Origin: Nitrospira sp. KM1
Lineage (GTDB): Bacteria; Nitrospirota; Nitrospiria; Nitrospirales; Nitrospiraceae
Assembly: GCF_011405515.1 (NCBI RefSeq)
Contig: NZ_AP022671.1
Location: forward strand, 1,984,001 to 2,048,000
Direction of reading: 5' to 3'
DNA length: 64,000 bases
Under the pieces are notes generated by a model. That model saw nothing but the letters and a program-made list of their open reading frames with translations. It did no database searches and had not been told where the DNA came from. Below, piece after piece: positions 16,712 to 26,081 of this stretch. Numbering within the stretch: the stretch's first letter is position 1; every line of letters starts with the position of its first letter. The position numbers were made by a program, and so were the translations under genes.

Positions 16712-17083
16712 TTAACGGCGCGGGCTGGAAACGCGGCCTTCGGCCAAGACATGGTTTAGAGCATCACTCAGCTCTTGCAGTCGCACTTCCATTGTGCGAT
16801 AGGCCGTGCCAGCCGTCGCCAGATCACCGCTGCGACCGAGTTCCTCCAGCTGCTTTGCGCACTCGGAAACAGAATGAGCACAGAACTGGAGTACGGATCC
16901 TTTGAGACGGTGTGCAGCCGTCGCCAAACTTTGAGCATCGCTACGGTCCAAGGCCGCCCGTGCTGCGGCTAGCTCCTTAGGGCTCTCTTCAAGGAAGAGT
17001 ACGGCCAATTCGACGAAGAGAGCTTGATCCCCATCGAGGCTCGCCAGTACCTGTTCGAAATCGAATACCGCGCGTGCATCCAC
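16712..17083 (-). CDS. Stand-alone histidine phosphotransfer (HPt) protein
   Basis: A 123-residue four-helix HPt domain. The phosphoacceptor is His58 in the AAHRLKGSV motif. It is the last gene of a minus-strand operon with STAS, STAS and REC-PP2C genes, starting 15 bases after the REC-PP2C stop. This matches the logic of Pseudomonas HptB, which phosphorylates the receiver of HsbR. Its phosphodonor could be the BarA-like hybrid kinase encoded at 54501, although that kinase carries its own HPt. Confidence 0.88.
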   Translation of the reverse strand: MDARAVFDFEQVLASLDGDQALFVELAVLFLEESPKELAAARAALDRSDAQSLATAAHRLKGSVLQFCAHSVSECAKQLEELGRSGDLATAGTAYRTMEVRLQELSDALNHVLAEGRVSSPRR

Positions 17084-17098
17084 CGAAGCGCCTCGTCT

Positions 17099-18325
17099 TC
17101 AGGCAAGCCGTTGTAAGCCGACCATCGCCGCGTCATCACGAAAGTGCTCGGCCTGTTGCCATGCGCGAGACGCGAGTAGACATCGGTCGATCGTTTCGAT
17201 CAACGACTGGTCGGCCTGTTGCTCAATCACTTGTTGAAGTCTTTCTCTTCCCCATAACTCTTTGTCTGGAGACATCGTTTCATAAATGCCGTCACTCAGC
17301 AGGTATAGACGGTCACGAGGATGTATGCCGCTGGTCATGGCACGGTAGGTCGCGTCGTGAGTGAACCCCAATGGGAGATTCGTCTGACTCAGCCAGATGC
17401 ATGACTGATCCGGCCGGCACAAGGCCGCGCCTCCGTGCCCTGCCGAAACAGACGTCAGCGTCCACGTAGGCAGGTGGATCGTTCCCACCCAGAGCGTGAA
17501 ATAGTCTCCCTCTTCTGTCATGGGAAATCGCCGGTTGGCTTCCGTCACGATGGCTTCCGGATCGTACGATCCGACTACGTGGATCAGATTGTCGGGGTGC
17601 AGGAAGCCCACCATTGCCGCGGCCCGCAATGCGGCCGACACACCATGTCCCGACGCATCAAGCATGAATAGCCCGAGATGCTCAGGCCCCCAGGGCCGCA
17701 CCCCGAAGAGATCCCCGCCCAGTGTTAAAGAGGGCAAATATCGCCATGTCATGGCCATTCCGGGAACCGGTCGCCCCGGCGGGGGCAATAAGGATTCAAT
17801 GAATCGCGCGGAGGACAGCAAATCTTCTTCCAGTACCGCTTGCTTCGCCACAAGGTCATGGTTGGACCGTTTTAAATCATCACGGGTCCGCTCTAGTTGT
17901 GTCACCAGGGCATGAGCCCGTAGTCCGGCCTGCACCCGTGCCCCGATTTCCTGGAGACTGGCAGATTTACTCAAGAAGTCATCGGCTCCTCTGGCAAGTC
18001 CTTCGGCAATCTGCTCTGGCTGATCGTGCGCGGTCATCATAATGATCTGACTGGTCGCCATGGCTGCATCGCGGCGCAACGTTTCGCATAGCGTCGGTCC
18101 GTCCATCCCGGGCATCATCCAATCGACGATGATAAGATCCGGCCGAGACTGGTGCACCAATTCGAGCCCCTCGGCTCCATCCTTCGCTTCGATCACCTGA
18201 TATCCCATATTTTTCAAGCGGCCGGCGAGGCTTCGTCTGGCCACTGGTTCGTCGTCGATCACCAACACCGAGGCGGTCCTGGGCACCGATGTCGGGTCTA
18301 GCTGGCTAGGATTGTCGTATGGCAT
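17099..18325 (-). CDS. Response regulator with PP2C/SpoIIE phosphatase output (RsbU/HsbR-like)
   Basis: This 408-residue protein starts with an intact receiver domain (VLVIDDEP; phosphoacceptor Asp68 in IIVDWMMPGMDG; Lys in FLSKSA). A helical linker with a coiled-coil character follows (about residues 145-175). The C-terminal half is a PP2C-type domain with GGDLFG, MLDASGHGVSAALRAA and LYLLSDGIYE. Such proteins dephosphorylate STAS antagonists in partner-switch cascades. Two STAS genes lie directly upstream in the operon and are the likely substrates. There is no kinase domain, unlike Pseudomonas HsbR; the kinase is encoded separately at 19161. Confidence 0.9.
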   Translation of the reverse strand: MPYDNPSQLDPTSVPRTASVLVIDDEPVARRSLAGRLKNMGYQVIEAKDGAEGLELVHQSRPDLIIVDWMMPGMDGPTLCETLRRDAAMATSQIIMMTAHDQPEQIAEGLARGADDFLSKSASLQEIGARVQAGLRAHALVTQLERTRDDLKRSNHDLVAKQAVLEEDLLSSARFIESLLPPPGRPVPGMAMTWRYLPSLTLGGDLFGVRPWGPEHLGLFMLDASGHGVSAALRAAAMVGFLHPDNLIHVVGSYDPEAIVTEANRRFPMTEEGDYFTLWVGTIHLPTWTLTSVSAGHGGAALCRPDQSCIWLSQTNLPLGFTHDATYRAMTSGIHPRDRLYLLSDGIYETMSPDKELWGRERLQQVIEQQADQSLIETIDRCLLASRAWQQAEHFRDDAAMVGLQRLA

Positions 18326-18340
18326 GTGGAGGGCTTCCGG

Positions 18341-18688
18341 TTATGCCGCCGCGTCACTTTTCGAAGTCAACGCGTCGGATTCGCTGTTGTGGATGGGAAT
18401 TAATTTCGAGATATTGGCCAGCGCAAGAATTTCTCGCACGTAACTTTGAGGATTGACCAAGCTCAACCGGACCTGGCTCAGTTTCAGGTTCTGTGAGAGC
18501 AGCGCCAACAATCCGAGCCCTGAACTGTCGAGGAACTGAACCTGCTCCATGTCGAAAATGATATGCCGACATCCGGTCTTCTTGACTTGCTCCACGGCAT
18601 CTTTGAATGCCGTCCGGTTGTCGTATGTCAAATCTCCTTGGAGTTCCAAGACGACCGCCTGTTTGGACTCTCGCTGCCTGATTTCCAT
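18341..18688 (-). CDS. STAS-domain anti-sigma factor antagonist
   Basis: A single STAS domain of 115 residues. The phosphorylatable serine is in FLDSSGLGLL (Ser55/Ser56), matching SpoIIAA/RsbV. ATG 18688 is preferred because AAGGA lies 7 bases upstream; a GTG at 18706 would add six residues. It should be phosphorylated by an RsbW-type kinase (candidate at 19161) and dephosphorylated by the downstream PP2C protein. In Pseudomonas the equivalent HsbA binds FlgM or a diguanylate cyclase depending on phosphorylation. Confidence 0.88.
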   Translation of the reverse strand: MEIRQRESKQAVVLELQGDLTYDNRTAFKDAVEQVKKTGCRHIIFDMEQVQFLDSSGLGLLALLSQNLKLSQVRLSLVNPQSYVREILALANISKLIPIHNSESDALTSKSDAAA

Positions 18689-18720
18689 GTCCAGTTCCTT
18701 CTCCACGTCGACCCGTGCGA

Positions 18721-19059
18721 CTATGCAGTAGTGGCGGTCGAGGCCTCCTGCTCGGATTGGAAAATCGGCATCATCTTGTGAATGCCTGATATGGTCAGTA
18801 ATCTCATCACTTGCTCAGTCGGCTTGAGGAGTCCAAATATCTTGTGCTGCTGCTTTAGCCGCTGATGAGTCGTGGCGAGGATACTGAGCGCCGCGCTGTC
18901 GATGAAATGGACTTCGTGCAAATCAAGGAGCACTTTGGTGCAATCCGGACCGACCGCCTGGTTGAGTGCGGTAGTCAGCGCCTGGCGATCTGCATATCGC
19001 AAGCCCCCCTTCAGCGATACAATCACGTGGCTGTTCACAATGGTCGTCTGGATCACCAT
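18721..19059 (-). CDS. STAS-domain anti-sigma factor antagonist (second copy)
   Basis: A 112-residue STAS domain with Ser55 in FIDSAALSIL at the phosphorylation position. It is the first gene of the operon STAS, STAS, REC-PP2C, HPt, with a sigma-28-like promoter 65-95 bases upstream. Having two STAS proteins for one phosphatase and one kinase suggests two outputs or a relay. The two copies differ clearly in sequence (for example RHIIFDMEQVQ versus KVLLDLHEVH), so this is not a recent duplication. Confidence 0.87.
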   Translation of the reverse strand: MVIQTTIVNSHVIVSLKGGLRYADRQALTTALNQAVGPDCTKVLLDLHEVHFIDSAALSILATTHQRLKQQHKIFGLLKPTEQVMRLLTISGIHKMMPIFQSEQEASTATTA

Positions 19060-19124
19060 CTCCGCACTGACCCTTCAACAGGCGTCCGCATGACCGGTCT
19101 ACGGGGTGACATCCGTTCATCTTC

Positions 19125-19152
19125 GTATCGGTCGATTGGCGACAATTCTTTA
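19125..19152 (-). promoter_or_regulatory. Sigma-28-like promoter of the partner-switch operon
   Basis: TAAAGAAT-N12-ACCGATAC on the minus strand, in the 101-base gap between the RsbW-like gene and the first STAS gene. It is close to the enterobacterial FliA consensus (TAAA and CCGATA cores). Confidence 0.6.
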
Positions 19153-19160
19153 TGACCTGC

Positions 19161-19841
19161 TCAATTCCGCTCTGGCACTCGATTGCCCAACTCCGAGTTG
19201 TTCGGAGCCGATAGCACAACGGTCACCGTCACTTCGTTTCCCGATCCCCGGTACAGCAGTTCGGGGAAGCAGAGCCTCCGGGCTGTCGCAATTCCTCGTC
19301 CGTGCAGTTCGTGAAGACCTTCAGGACGGAACTCGAGGTAAGGTCTCCAATCGAACCCTTCGCCTTCATCCCGTATTGTTAATTGAATGATTCCAGGCGC
19401 GCGTTCCAGCTGCAGTGTGGCATATCGGCCGGCATAGGGCGGCATGACCAATCGGCGAGCCACTTCCGCGTCGAGGCCGTCGGAAGCCAACAGTTGGGAT
19501 TTTTCTTCGAAAGAAATGCCAAGATTTCCATGCTCAACCGCATTGAGCAGAAGCTCACAAATCGCGATGTCATATTTCTGCGGCTCAGGGAAGAGACCAG
19601 CCACGCAGGAAGCCAATCCTCTCGCCTCCTCAAGCGTGCGGAATTTGAAGTGTGCGCCATGCAGAAGCCGCATGGTGTCGGCCATGTAGCGCGCAATGCC
19701 GGCCGATGCTTTGGCCAGCCGACAGGCCTTGTCTGCCAGCATCGCCAATCCGAGACCATCCGCCTCTCCCTCATCCACTCGCGCAGACAGAACCTCGGTT
19801 TCGCTCATCATACGGTCAATCGCCGTCACGATGTCGGACAT
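19161..19841 (-). CDS. RsbW-like serine kinase / anti-sigma regulatory ATPase
   Basis: A 226-residue GHKL ATPase. The N box is in CELLLNAVEHGN, the G1 box is RDEGEGFD, and GRGIATARRL forms the G2 region. About 75 N-terminal residues precede the ATPase fold. Such proteins bind and phosphorylate STAS antagonists. Two STAS genes and a PP2C gene follow, giving all parts of a partner switch. The target could be a sigma factor or FlgM, but none is encoded adjacent. It lies 33 bases after motB. Confidence 0.82.
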   Translation of the reverse strand: MSDIVTAIDRMMSETEVLSARVDEGEADGLGLAMLADKACRLAKASAGIARYMADTMRLLHGAHFKFRTLEEARGLASCVAGLFPEPQKYDIAICELLLNAVEHGNLGISFEEKSQLLASDGLDAEVARRLVMPPYAGRYATLQLERAPGIIQLTIRDEGEGFDWRPYLEFRPEGLHELHGRGIATARRLCFPELLYRGSGNEVTVTVVLSAPNNSELGNRVPERN

Positions 19842-19874
19842 TGGACGGGGTCCCCGGAGCTTGGATTATACGTG

Positions 19875-20702
19875 CTATTGCACAACGGGCGGTGCAGGAG
19901 TATCGACATCCGCCCCGGCGGCATCATCGAGAAACGACGGTGCATTCGCGGCATCTTCTCGTCCCAGTGCATCGTGCGCTTGCGGCAATGCCGTCTTCTC
20001 CGCCAAGAGAACAATTTCTACGCGCCTGTTTTTGGCCCGACTTTCCGGAGTCAGGTTGTCGGTTCTCGGCACGGAGTCCGCACGGCCAACCGCGCTCAGC
20101 CGATTCGCCGGAACCCCGTTCAACTCCGCCATGACGCGAACCACCATTACCGCGCGTACGGCCGACAATTCCCAGTTGGATGGATACTGAGCGGTTCGGA
20201 TGGGCACATTGTCAGTATGGCCCTCGATGCGCACCTGTCGGTCCAATTCGATCAAGACGTCCGACAGGGCCTTAAGGAATGGGAGCGCCTCGTGGCGCAA
20301 CGATGCTTCTCCGCTGTTAAACATCACATGATCGGGAACGGTAATGATCAGATCTCCCGACGCGTGTTCGATCATTTCGATCAATTCGAGCCCCGTTGTC
20401 TCTTTGAGCGACTTCATGATGGCGCGAAGGCGCCGGATCACCGGCTCTTTCGCGTCAACCGGTGCGTGCATGGTCGTCGGCTTGGCTGTGCCGATGGTAA
20501 AGGCCAACTTGCTGGTGGGAGCGCTGACAACGGGATTCAAGGCGGCCTTGATGGATTCGCTCACCGTTCGATATTTCCCTTCGTTGACGGACGACACCGA
20601 ATACATCACGACGAAAAATGCGAACAGCAGAGTAATGAAGTCCGCATACGAGACCAGCCACCGCTCATGATTCTCATGTTCTTCGTGCTTATGCTTTGCC
20701 AT
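19875..20702 (-). CDS. motB: Flagellar motor stator protein MotB
   Basis: A 275-residue protein with one N-terminal membrane helix containing the proton-carrying Asp21 (SYADFITLLFAFFVVMYS). The C-terminal OmpA-like peptidoglycan-binding domain has the blocks IEGHTDNVPI, NWELSAVRA and NRRVEIVLL. The tail is Ala/Pro/Asp rich. It is encoded 3 bases after cheB, while the MotA partner is encoded about 9 kb away at 29596. The split stator pair is unusual but both have full motifs. Confidence 0.92.
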   Translation of the reverse strand: MAKHKHEEHENHERWLVSYADFITLLFAFFVVMYSVSSVNEGKYRTVSESIKAALNPVVSAPTSKLAFTIGTAKPTTMHAPVDAKEPVIRRLRAIMKSLKETTGLELIEMIEHASGDLIITVPDHVMFNSGEASLRHEALPFLKALSDVLIELDRQVRIEGHTDNVPIRTAQYPSNWELSAVRAVMVVRVMAELNGVPANRLSAVGRADSVPRTDNLTPESRAKNRRVEIVLLAEKTALPQAHDALGREDAANAPSFLDDAAGADVDTPAPPVVQ

Positions 20703-20705
20703 ACA

Positions 20706-21773
20706 TCAACTGCCGCCATTCTGGCTTGGATCACTCACACGAACCAGCATGGACGCCGCGATCGCCGAGAGCGGCAACACTTTGTCCACTGCGCCAAGTT
20801 TGATGGCTTCCTTGGGCATGCCAAAGACCACACAGCTTGCCTCATCTTGCGCAATGGTATGGGCTCCGACCTGCTTCATCGCCAACATCCCTTTCGCGCC
20901 ATCGCCTCCCATACCGGTCAGGATGACACCGACCGCGTTTCGTCCGGCCACTCGTGCGACGGAGTCGAACATCACGTCGACCGATGGGCGATGCCGATTG
21001 ACGGGAGGATCCTGATTGATCTTCACCGAATAGCGCGCTCCGCTCCGTACCAGGGTCATGTGATAGCTCCCCGGCGCAACCAGTGCATGACCAGGGAGCA
21101 CACTGTCCCCATCCTGTGCTTCTTTGACGGAAATGCGCGACAGGCTGTTCAACCGGTCCGCCCAGGTCTTGGTGAACCGTTCAGGCATGTGTTGGGTGAT
21201 CAAGATCGGAGGGGTGTTTGCGGGCAGCACTTCGAGCACCTCTTTGACTGCTTCGGTCCCGCCCGTCGAGGAACCGATGGCGATGATCGTGTCCGTCGTC
21301 TTGATCATGGCGGACTCCAGCAGTTTTCGAGGCATTGGCTCATTGGATGCCGCAGCTTGACGAGGCCGGACTGTCGCGCGCGCGGCGGCTTTGATCTTCG
21401 CAATGAGATCCTGCGCGACGTCTTCCATGCCTTCGCGCAGATCGATTTTCGGCTTGGTGATGAAGTCCACCGCTCCGAGCTCCAAGGCCCGCAACGTTGT
21501 TTCACAGCCGGCCTCCGTCAAAGAACTCACCATGACGACCGGCATCGGATGACCTCGCATCAACTTTTCAAGAAAGGTCAGTCCGTCCATTTTCGGCATC
21601 TCCACGTCGAGGGTCAGCACGTCCGGATCCAAGGCTTTGATCTTTTCACGCGCGATGTAGGGATCGGGAGCGGCGCCGACCACCTCAATGTCGGCGTCAC
21701 GTGAAAGAAGAGAGGCCAACAGTTGGCGCATAAGGGCTGAATCGTCCACAGTCAAGACGCGAATGTTTCCCAT
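20706..21773 (-). CDS. cheB: Chemotaxis methylesterase CheB
   Basis: A 355-residue protein with a receiver domain ([11 protein letters not shown], Asp in [12 protein letters not shown]) linked to a methylesterase/deamidase domain. The catalytic triad motifs are present: Ser in IGSSTGG, His in [10 protein letters not shown] and Asp in [12 protein letters not shown]. It removes methyl groups from MCP glutamates once phosphorylated by CheA. It lies between cheD and motB in the run cheR-cheD-cheB-motB. Confidence 0.96.
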   Translation of the reverse strand: MGNIRVLTVDDSALMRQLLASLLSRDADIEVVGAAPDPYIAREKIKALDPDVLTLDVEMPKMDGLTFLEKLMRGHPMPVVMVSSLTEAGCETTLRALELGAVDFITKPKIDLREGMEDVAQDLIAKIKAAARATVRPRQAAASNEPMPRKLLESAMIKTTDTIIAIGSSTGGTEAVKEVLEVLPANTPPILITQHMPERFTKTWADRLNSLSRISVKEAQDGDSVLPGHALVAPGSYHMTLVRSGARYSVKINQDPPVNRHRPSVDVMFDSVARVAGRNAVGVILTGMGGDGAKGMLAMKQVGAHTIAQDEASCVVFGMPKEAIKLGAVDKVLPLSAIAASMLVRVSDPSQNGGS

Positions 21774-21808
21774 AGGGCCTTTCGGAGTCGATCCCTTCTG
21801 GACCGCGC

Positions 21809-22420
21809 TTAGAACAACGTAACGTCCTCGACAGGCTGCTGTTTCACCGCTTGGATCTTGACTGCATACTCCGATTCGCGGTCATGAATCGTACGATTCT
21901 TCACCCGTTCGAGTTTTTTCATCAGCACACGACCAGAATCGGTAAAATAGTAGACTTTCCGCGGAAACACATCGCCCAGGTCTGTTTTCATCGGCGCCAG
22001 ACCTTCTGTCTTCAGAAAGTCCAGGACCCATGCAGTGTTACGCGCTCCCACATCGATATTGCCTTCATAGATTTTCCCTGCCCCGAACAATTTGACCTCG
22101 AGTCGTCCTTTCAGACCGCCACGCTTCAGGATCTCATTGATGAGCGATTCCATTGCGAACGATCCATATCGGGTGGACTCTCCCCAAGAATCATGAGTTC
22201 CGTCCTTCGGCGCCGGCAGCATGAAATGGTTCATCCCTCCCACGCCGGCAATCGGATCCCGAATACAGGCAGAAATACAGGATCCCAACACCGTATACAC
22301 AATCATGGGCTCTCGGCTGACGAAGAATTCTCCCGGCAAAATCGATGCGATTTCGTAGGGAAAGCGGTTATCGCGCATACGACGAATATGCGCAAATTGC
22401 GCCGTATCGACATCCGACAT
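21809..22420 (-). CDS. cheD: Chemoreceptor glutamine deamidase CheD
   Basis: The product has 203 residues. The catalytic cysteine is Cys48 in [10 protein letters not shown] and the histidine is His65 in GGMNHFMLP, with the 17-residue spacing seen in Thermotoga CheD. It deamidates receptor glutamines and in some species stimulates the CheC phosphatase, but no cheC occurs here. The extra C-terminal tail ends PVEDVTLF, which resembles the tail of the short CheZ-like protein at 28727 (DDSVTLF). The tail may be a docking motif. The start follows the cheR stop by 4 bases. Confidence 0.94.
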   Translation of the reverse strand: MSDVDTAQFAHIRRMRDNRFPYEIASILPGEFFVSREPMIVYTVLGSCISACIRDPIAGVGGMNHFMLPAPKDGTHDSWGESTRYGSFAMESLINEILKRGGLKGRLEVKLFGAGKIYEGNIDVGARNTAWVLDFLKTEGLAPMKTDLGDVFPRKVYYFTDSGRVLMKKLERVKNRTIHDRESEYAVKIQAVKQQPVEDVTLF

Positions 22421-22424
22421 GGCC

Positions 22425-23243
22425 TCATCGCTCCTTCTGATAGATGGTGGGGGCCAATGCTTTGAATGGGTGTTTCACCCATTGCAGACTCTCCGAATGC
22501 CCGATGAATAGGTATCCTCCTGGTTTCAGGTAGCGATGAAACTTGTTGACGAGACGTTCCTGAGTCGGACGATCGAAATAGATCATGACATTCCGACAAA
22601 AAATGAGATCGAGCGGACTCTTGATCGGATAGTGGTCATCCATGAGATTTAAGCGGCGAAAGCGGATAATCTGCCCTAAATGCGGCTTGATCTTGATATT
22701 TCCGACGCTGGAGCCACGCCCTCGAAGAAAATGACGCTTGACGACCTCGGGCGGGACATCACGGACGCGCTCTTCGTCGTACACGCCTGAAGCCGCTCTG
22801 GCGAGGACGCGCGTCGACAGATCGGACGCCAGAATCTTGAAATCCCATTCCGATGGATTCTGAACGCTGTCATACAGCGTCATGGCAATCGTATAGGGCT
22901 CCTCCCCTGACGAACAGGCGGACGACCAGATTCGAATCTGTTTGGCCTTGGCCAGTTCCGGAAGAATGCGGTCCCGTAGAAACTCGAAATGCTTGGGTTC
23001 TCGAAAGAAGTCGGTCTTATTCGTGGAGATCAGATCCAGCATCCTTGTAAACTCGTCGCTTGCCGGATCCTCCATCAGGCGATTGTAGTACTCCGAGAAT
23101 GTGGCAAACCCGAGGTCCCTCAAACGCTTCGACAAGCGAGAGGCCAGGAGCGAGCGCTTTTGTTCGCCAAGAGAGATGCCGCTTTCATCGTAGATCAGTC
23201 GGCGAAAGCGTTCGAACTCTTCCGTGGAGATGGCATAATCCAT
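22425..23243 (-). CDS. cheR: Chemotaxis protein methyltransferase CheR
   Basis: A 272-residue SAM-dependent methyltransferase for MCP glutamates. The N-terminal helical domain (FERFRRLIYDESGISL) is followed by the SAM fold (IWSSACSSGEEPYTIAM, ASDLSTRVL, DLIFCRNVMIYFD). The beta-subdomain region that binds receptor C-terminal pentapeptides is present. The MCP encoded upstream ends GFEEF, a plausible tether. A sigma-28-like promoter lies about 60 bases upstream, in the gap after the MCP gene. Confidence 0.95.
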   Translation of the reverse strand: MDYAISTEEFERFRRLIYDESGISLGEQKRSLLASRLSKRLRDLGFATFSEYYNRLMEDPASDEFTRMLDLISTNKTDFFREPKHFEFLRDRILPELAKAKQIRIWSSACSSGEEPYTIAMTLYDSVQNPSEWDFKILASDLSTRVLARAASGVYDEERVRDVPPEVVKRHFLRGRGSSVGNIKIKPHLGQIIRFRRLNLMDDHYPIKSPLDLIFCRNVMIYFDRPTQERLVNKFHRYLKPGGYLFIGHSESLQWVKHPFKALAPTIYQKER

Positions 23244-23303
23244 GAGTGGTCGGCTCCGGTACAGCGCACACGCATGTCGGCGTGGGCGAGGTGGACTGAA
23301 TCT

Positions 23304-23331
23304 CTATCGGTTCAGTTGCCGGGATTCTTGA
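23304..23331 (-). promoter_or_regulatory. Sigma-28-like promoter before cheR
   Basis: TCAAGAAT-N12-ACCGATAG on the minus strand, in the 211-base gap between the MCP stop and the cheR start. It could drive cheR-cheD-cheB-motB separately from cheW-MCP. Confidence 0.55.
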
Positions 23332-23454
23332 CCGTAGGCAAGACTCGATGAGTGGAGGAAATTTTCGGGGAAGCCGGCTGCACGCGACGGGAGCAACCCT
23401 TCATCAGGAAGCGTGACGGGGGCCGACCGTTTGGTCAACCCCCGATGGGTCCTT

Positions 23455-25371
23455 CTAGAATTCCTCGAATCCGTCGTCATTGCCAGATCGGTGTGGAACC
23501 GTTCCGGCTCCCACGGCGACGGGCGCCTTTCGATCAACCGATCTGAGTACGGCCTTCTTGATCGAAGACTTGCCCGGAGTCGCGTGGCTCAAGGGCTTGA
23601 CCTCGCTCTTCGGCTTGTCCTGGGAGGATTCTGCATGGCTCGCGTTCACTCTGAATGCCGCCATCTGTTGCATGAGTTCTTTGGCCTGCTCTTTCATGGA
23701 CTGGCTGGCGCTGGTGGTCTCTTCGACCAACGCGGCATTCTGTTGTGTCGTCTCGTCCATCTGCATGACGGCCTTGTTCACCTGATCAATGCCGCTGGCC
23801 TGTTCCTGCGACGCGGCCGTGATTTCCGCAATAATGTCGCTCACCCGCTTCACCGAATGCACGATCTCCTCCAAGGTCTTGCCGGCTTGATTGACCAATT
23901 CGCTGCCGTCGGAGACCCGCTGGATGGACTCGTTGATCAGCCCCTTGATTTCTTTCGCCGCCGTCGCCGACCGCTGAGCCAGGTTCCGCACCTCGGCCGC
24001 CACCACCGCAAAGCCCCGGCCGTGTTCGCCCGCTCGGGCGGCTTCCACCGCCGCATTCAGCGCCAGCAAATTCGTCTGGAAGGCGATCTCGTCGATCACC
24101 GTAATGATGTCGGCAATCTTCTTGCTGCTCTGCGTGATGGCCCCCATGGCTTCGACCGCCCGCACGGTGACGGTGCCGCCTTTATCGGCGGTCTCCCGCG
24201 CCGCGGCTGCCAACTGATTCGCCTGCTTGGCATTGTCGGCATTCTGCTTCACGGTCGAGGTCATCTCTTCCATCGAGGCGCTGGTCTCTTCCAAGGAGGA
24301 CGCCTGCTCGCTTGTCCGCTGGGAGAGATCTTCGTTGCCCTTGGTAATCTGTTCGGCGCCGGCCGAGACGCTTTCCACGGCATCCCGTACAGCCGTGACG
24401 GTCCCGGTCAACTTCTGCACCGCCAGGTTGATGCTGGTCTTGATTTCCGACAGCCCGCCCTCGCAGGGAATCGTCATGTGTTCGGTCAGATCCCCTTGCG
24501 CCAAGGAGCCCAACACCCGTTTGGCCTCCACCATGAACTCTTCCATCTTGGCGGCCTGCGCCCGTTCCGCCGTCACCTTCGTTTCCAGTTGCGTCCCCAT
24601 TTCATTGAACGCCTGGCCCAACTGCCCCACCTCGTCCCGCGTCGTCACGGCACACCGCGCCGCTAAATTGCCCCGGGCCAAATCATTCGCGACAGTTGCG
24701 ATGCTGATCAGACCGTTCGTGATGTATCGTGCCACCAACCACCCGAACAGGAGACTGAGAGCAAGACCGACGGCGCTGGCGCCGACCATTGCGTTTCGAG
24801 TCGTCACAAAGGTCTGGACGGAATCCTCATACTTCTGTTCGGCAATCCTGGTCTTGACGGCCACTACCCGGTTGATCGCGTCCACAGCCGATTGATACTT
24901 GTCCGCGCCTTCCCCCTTCATGACTTCGATGGCGGCGTCCTGTTTGCCGCTCATCGCCAACGTCAAGACTTTTCCTTCTCGCACCGCCCGGTAGTCAGCC
25001 AAGGCGGATCGAAACCCGGCATAGGCTTGCTTCACGTCAGGCGATTCAATGAGGGCTTCGAACTGTTTGCTGGTCTCATCAATCCGTGTCTTCAGCTCGA
25101 CGATTTTGGCGATGGCCGCGGTGCGATCGACCGCGTTCTTTGACAGGACAGCCTGTAACGCCCATCCCCGCTGTTGATGCACCATCCCGCGCACTTCGGT
25201 AATGATCATCAACGGTTTCAATTGCACGTTCTGAATGTTGTCGGTGTTCTCCCGCAATACGCTCGTATTGAAGAGACAGAGCGTGGTGAGTCCGACCATG
25301 ACAAGGCCGGCGATTCCAAATCCCGCCATCAGTTTTGTCTTGGTCCTACAATGACTGAATGATTCCATCAT
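23455..25371 (-). CDS. Methyl-accepting chemotaxis protein (4HB sensor, HAMP)
   Basis: A 638-residue receptor. A membrane helix near residues 15-32 is followed by a four-helix-bundle periplasmic sensor (about 35-190) and a second membrane helix (about 193-215). Then come HAMP ([20 protein letters not shown] region) and the cytoplasmic signalling coiled coil with the hairpin tip [21 protein letters not shown]. The C-terminus is NDDGFEEF, resembling the CheR/CheB-binding pentapeptide (xWxxF) with Phe for Trp. It is the only MCP in this window and follows cheW. ATG 25368 is an alternative start. Confidence 0.94.
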   Translation of the reverse strand: MMESFSHCRTKTKLMAGFGIAGLVMVGLTTLCLFNTSVLRENTDNIQNVQLKPLMIITEVRGMVHQQRGWALQAVLSKNAVDRTAAIAKIVELKTRIDETSKQFEALIESPDVKQAYAGFRSALADYRAVREGKVLTLAMSGKQDAAIEVMKGEGADKYQSAVDAINRVVAVKTRIAEQKYEDSVQTFVTTRNAMVGASAVGLALSLLFGWLVARYITNGLISIATVANDLARGNLAARCAVTTRDEVGQLGQAFNEMGTQLETKVTAERAQAAKMEEFMVEAKRVLGSLAQGDLTEHMTIPCEGGLSEIKTSINLAVQKLTGTVTAVRDAVESVSAGAEQITKGNEDLSQRTSEQASSLEETSASMEEMTSTVKQNADNAKQANQLAAAARETADKGGTVTVRAVEAMGAITQSSKKIADIITVIDEIAFQTNLLALNAAVEAARAGEHGRGFAVVAAEVRNLAQRSATAAKEIKGLINESIQRVSDGSELVNQAGKTLEEIVHSVKRVSDIIAEITAASQEQASGIDQVNKAVMQMDETTQQNAALVEETTSASQSMKEQAKELMQQMAAFRVNASHAESSQDKPKSEVKPLSHATPGKSSIKKAVLRSVDRKAPVAVGAGTVPHRSGNDDGFEEF

Positions 25372-25418
25372 GCCGGCACTCTCCGTTCACTGGACACAAC
25401 CACACACCGTGACCATTC

Positions 25419-25928
25419 TCACGCCGCAGCGGTAAGGGATTCCTTAATAGCGGAATCCACGAGGAGCCGGTCGATATCGACCAGCGACACGAGTTTGTCC
25501 CCGGACTTGGCGATCCCGCTGAGAAACGTGACATCGACTTTGTTCCCGAACTCGGGAGGCGATTGAATGTCCTTGCGATCGAAATTGAGGACGTCGGACA
25601 CGGCATCCACCACTAATCCCATCACCTTGTCTTGGACGACCACCACAACGATGACCGTAAACATGGTGTATTCGATTGTCGGCATTCCGAACTTCGTGCG
25701 GAGCTCGACGATGGGCACGATGGTGCCACGGAGGTTCAAGACTCCCTTGATATGAGACGGCGTATTCGGAATCCGAGTCACGGCCGTGTAGCCCTTGATT
25801 TCCTGTACTCGAAGAATGTCGACTCCGTAGAGTTCCTCTCCCAGACTGAACGTCAGAAATTGACTGCCGTCGTTGGCGCCCGTTTGCTGTTTCCCCACTT
25901 GAATCACAGTGTCCGCTACAGCGGCCAT
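25419..25928 (-). CDS. cheW: Chemotaxis coupling protein CheW
   Basis: A 169-residue CheW fold: FLTFSLGEELYGVDILRVQEI, then IPNTPSHIKGVLNLRGTIVPIVELR, then VVDAVSDVLNF. These are the standard receptor/CheA coupling blocks. It is the first gene of cheW-MCP with a sigma-28-like promoter about 105 bases upstream. Confidence 0.96.
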   Translation of the reverse strand: MAAVADTVIQVGKQQTGANDGSQFLTFSLGEELYGVDILRVQEIKGYTAVTRIPNTPSHIKGVLNLRGTIVPIVELRTKFGMPTIEYTMFTVIVVVVVQDKVMGLVVDAVSDVLNFDRKDIQSPPEFGNKVDVTFLSGIAKSGDKLVSLVDIDRLLVDSAIKESLTAAA

Positions 25929-26032
25929 GATGTTCCCTCCCTGCCTGAAATGATCTCGGTTAAACCCACACGGGAATCGTATGACGAAATGTCCTCGACA
26001 ATCCTCGACGCTCGCCTGTTCCGTTGAAAGCC

Positions 26033-26060
26033 GTATCGGCCACTTGCTTCCGTGACTTGA
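26033..26060 (-). promoter_or_regulatory. Sigma-28-like promoter of cheW-MCP
   Basis: TCAAGTCA-N12-GCCGATAC on the minus strand, in the 153-base gap between cheA and cheW. The core elements match the best sites in the window. Confidence 0.6.
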
Positions 26061-26081
26061 GAGCTGAGGATGATGCGCCGC

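Noticed and set aside
19383-21704. 773-residue plus-strand open frame
   Set aside because: It lies antisense over the RsbW-like, motB and cheB genes, has no recognisable domain and is His/Arg/Gln-rich, as expected for a shadow frame in GC-rich DNA.
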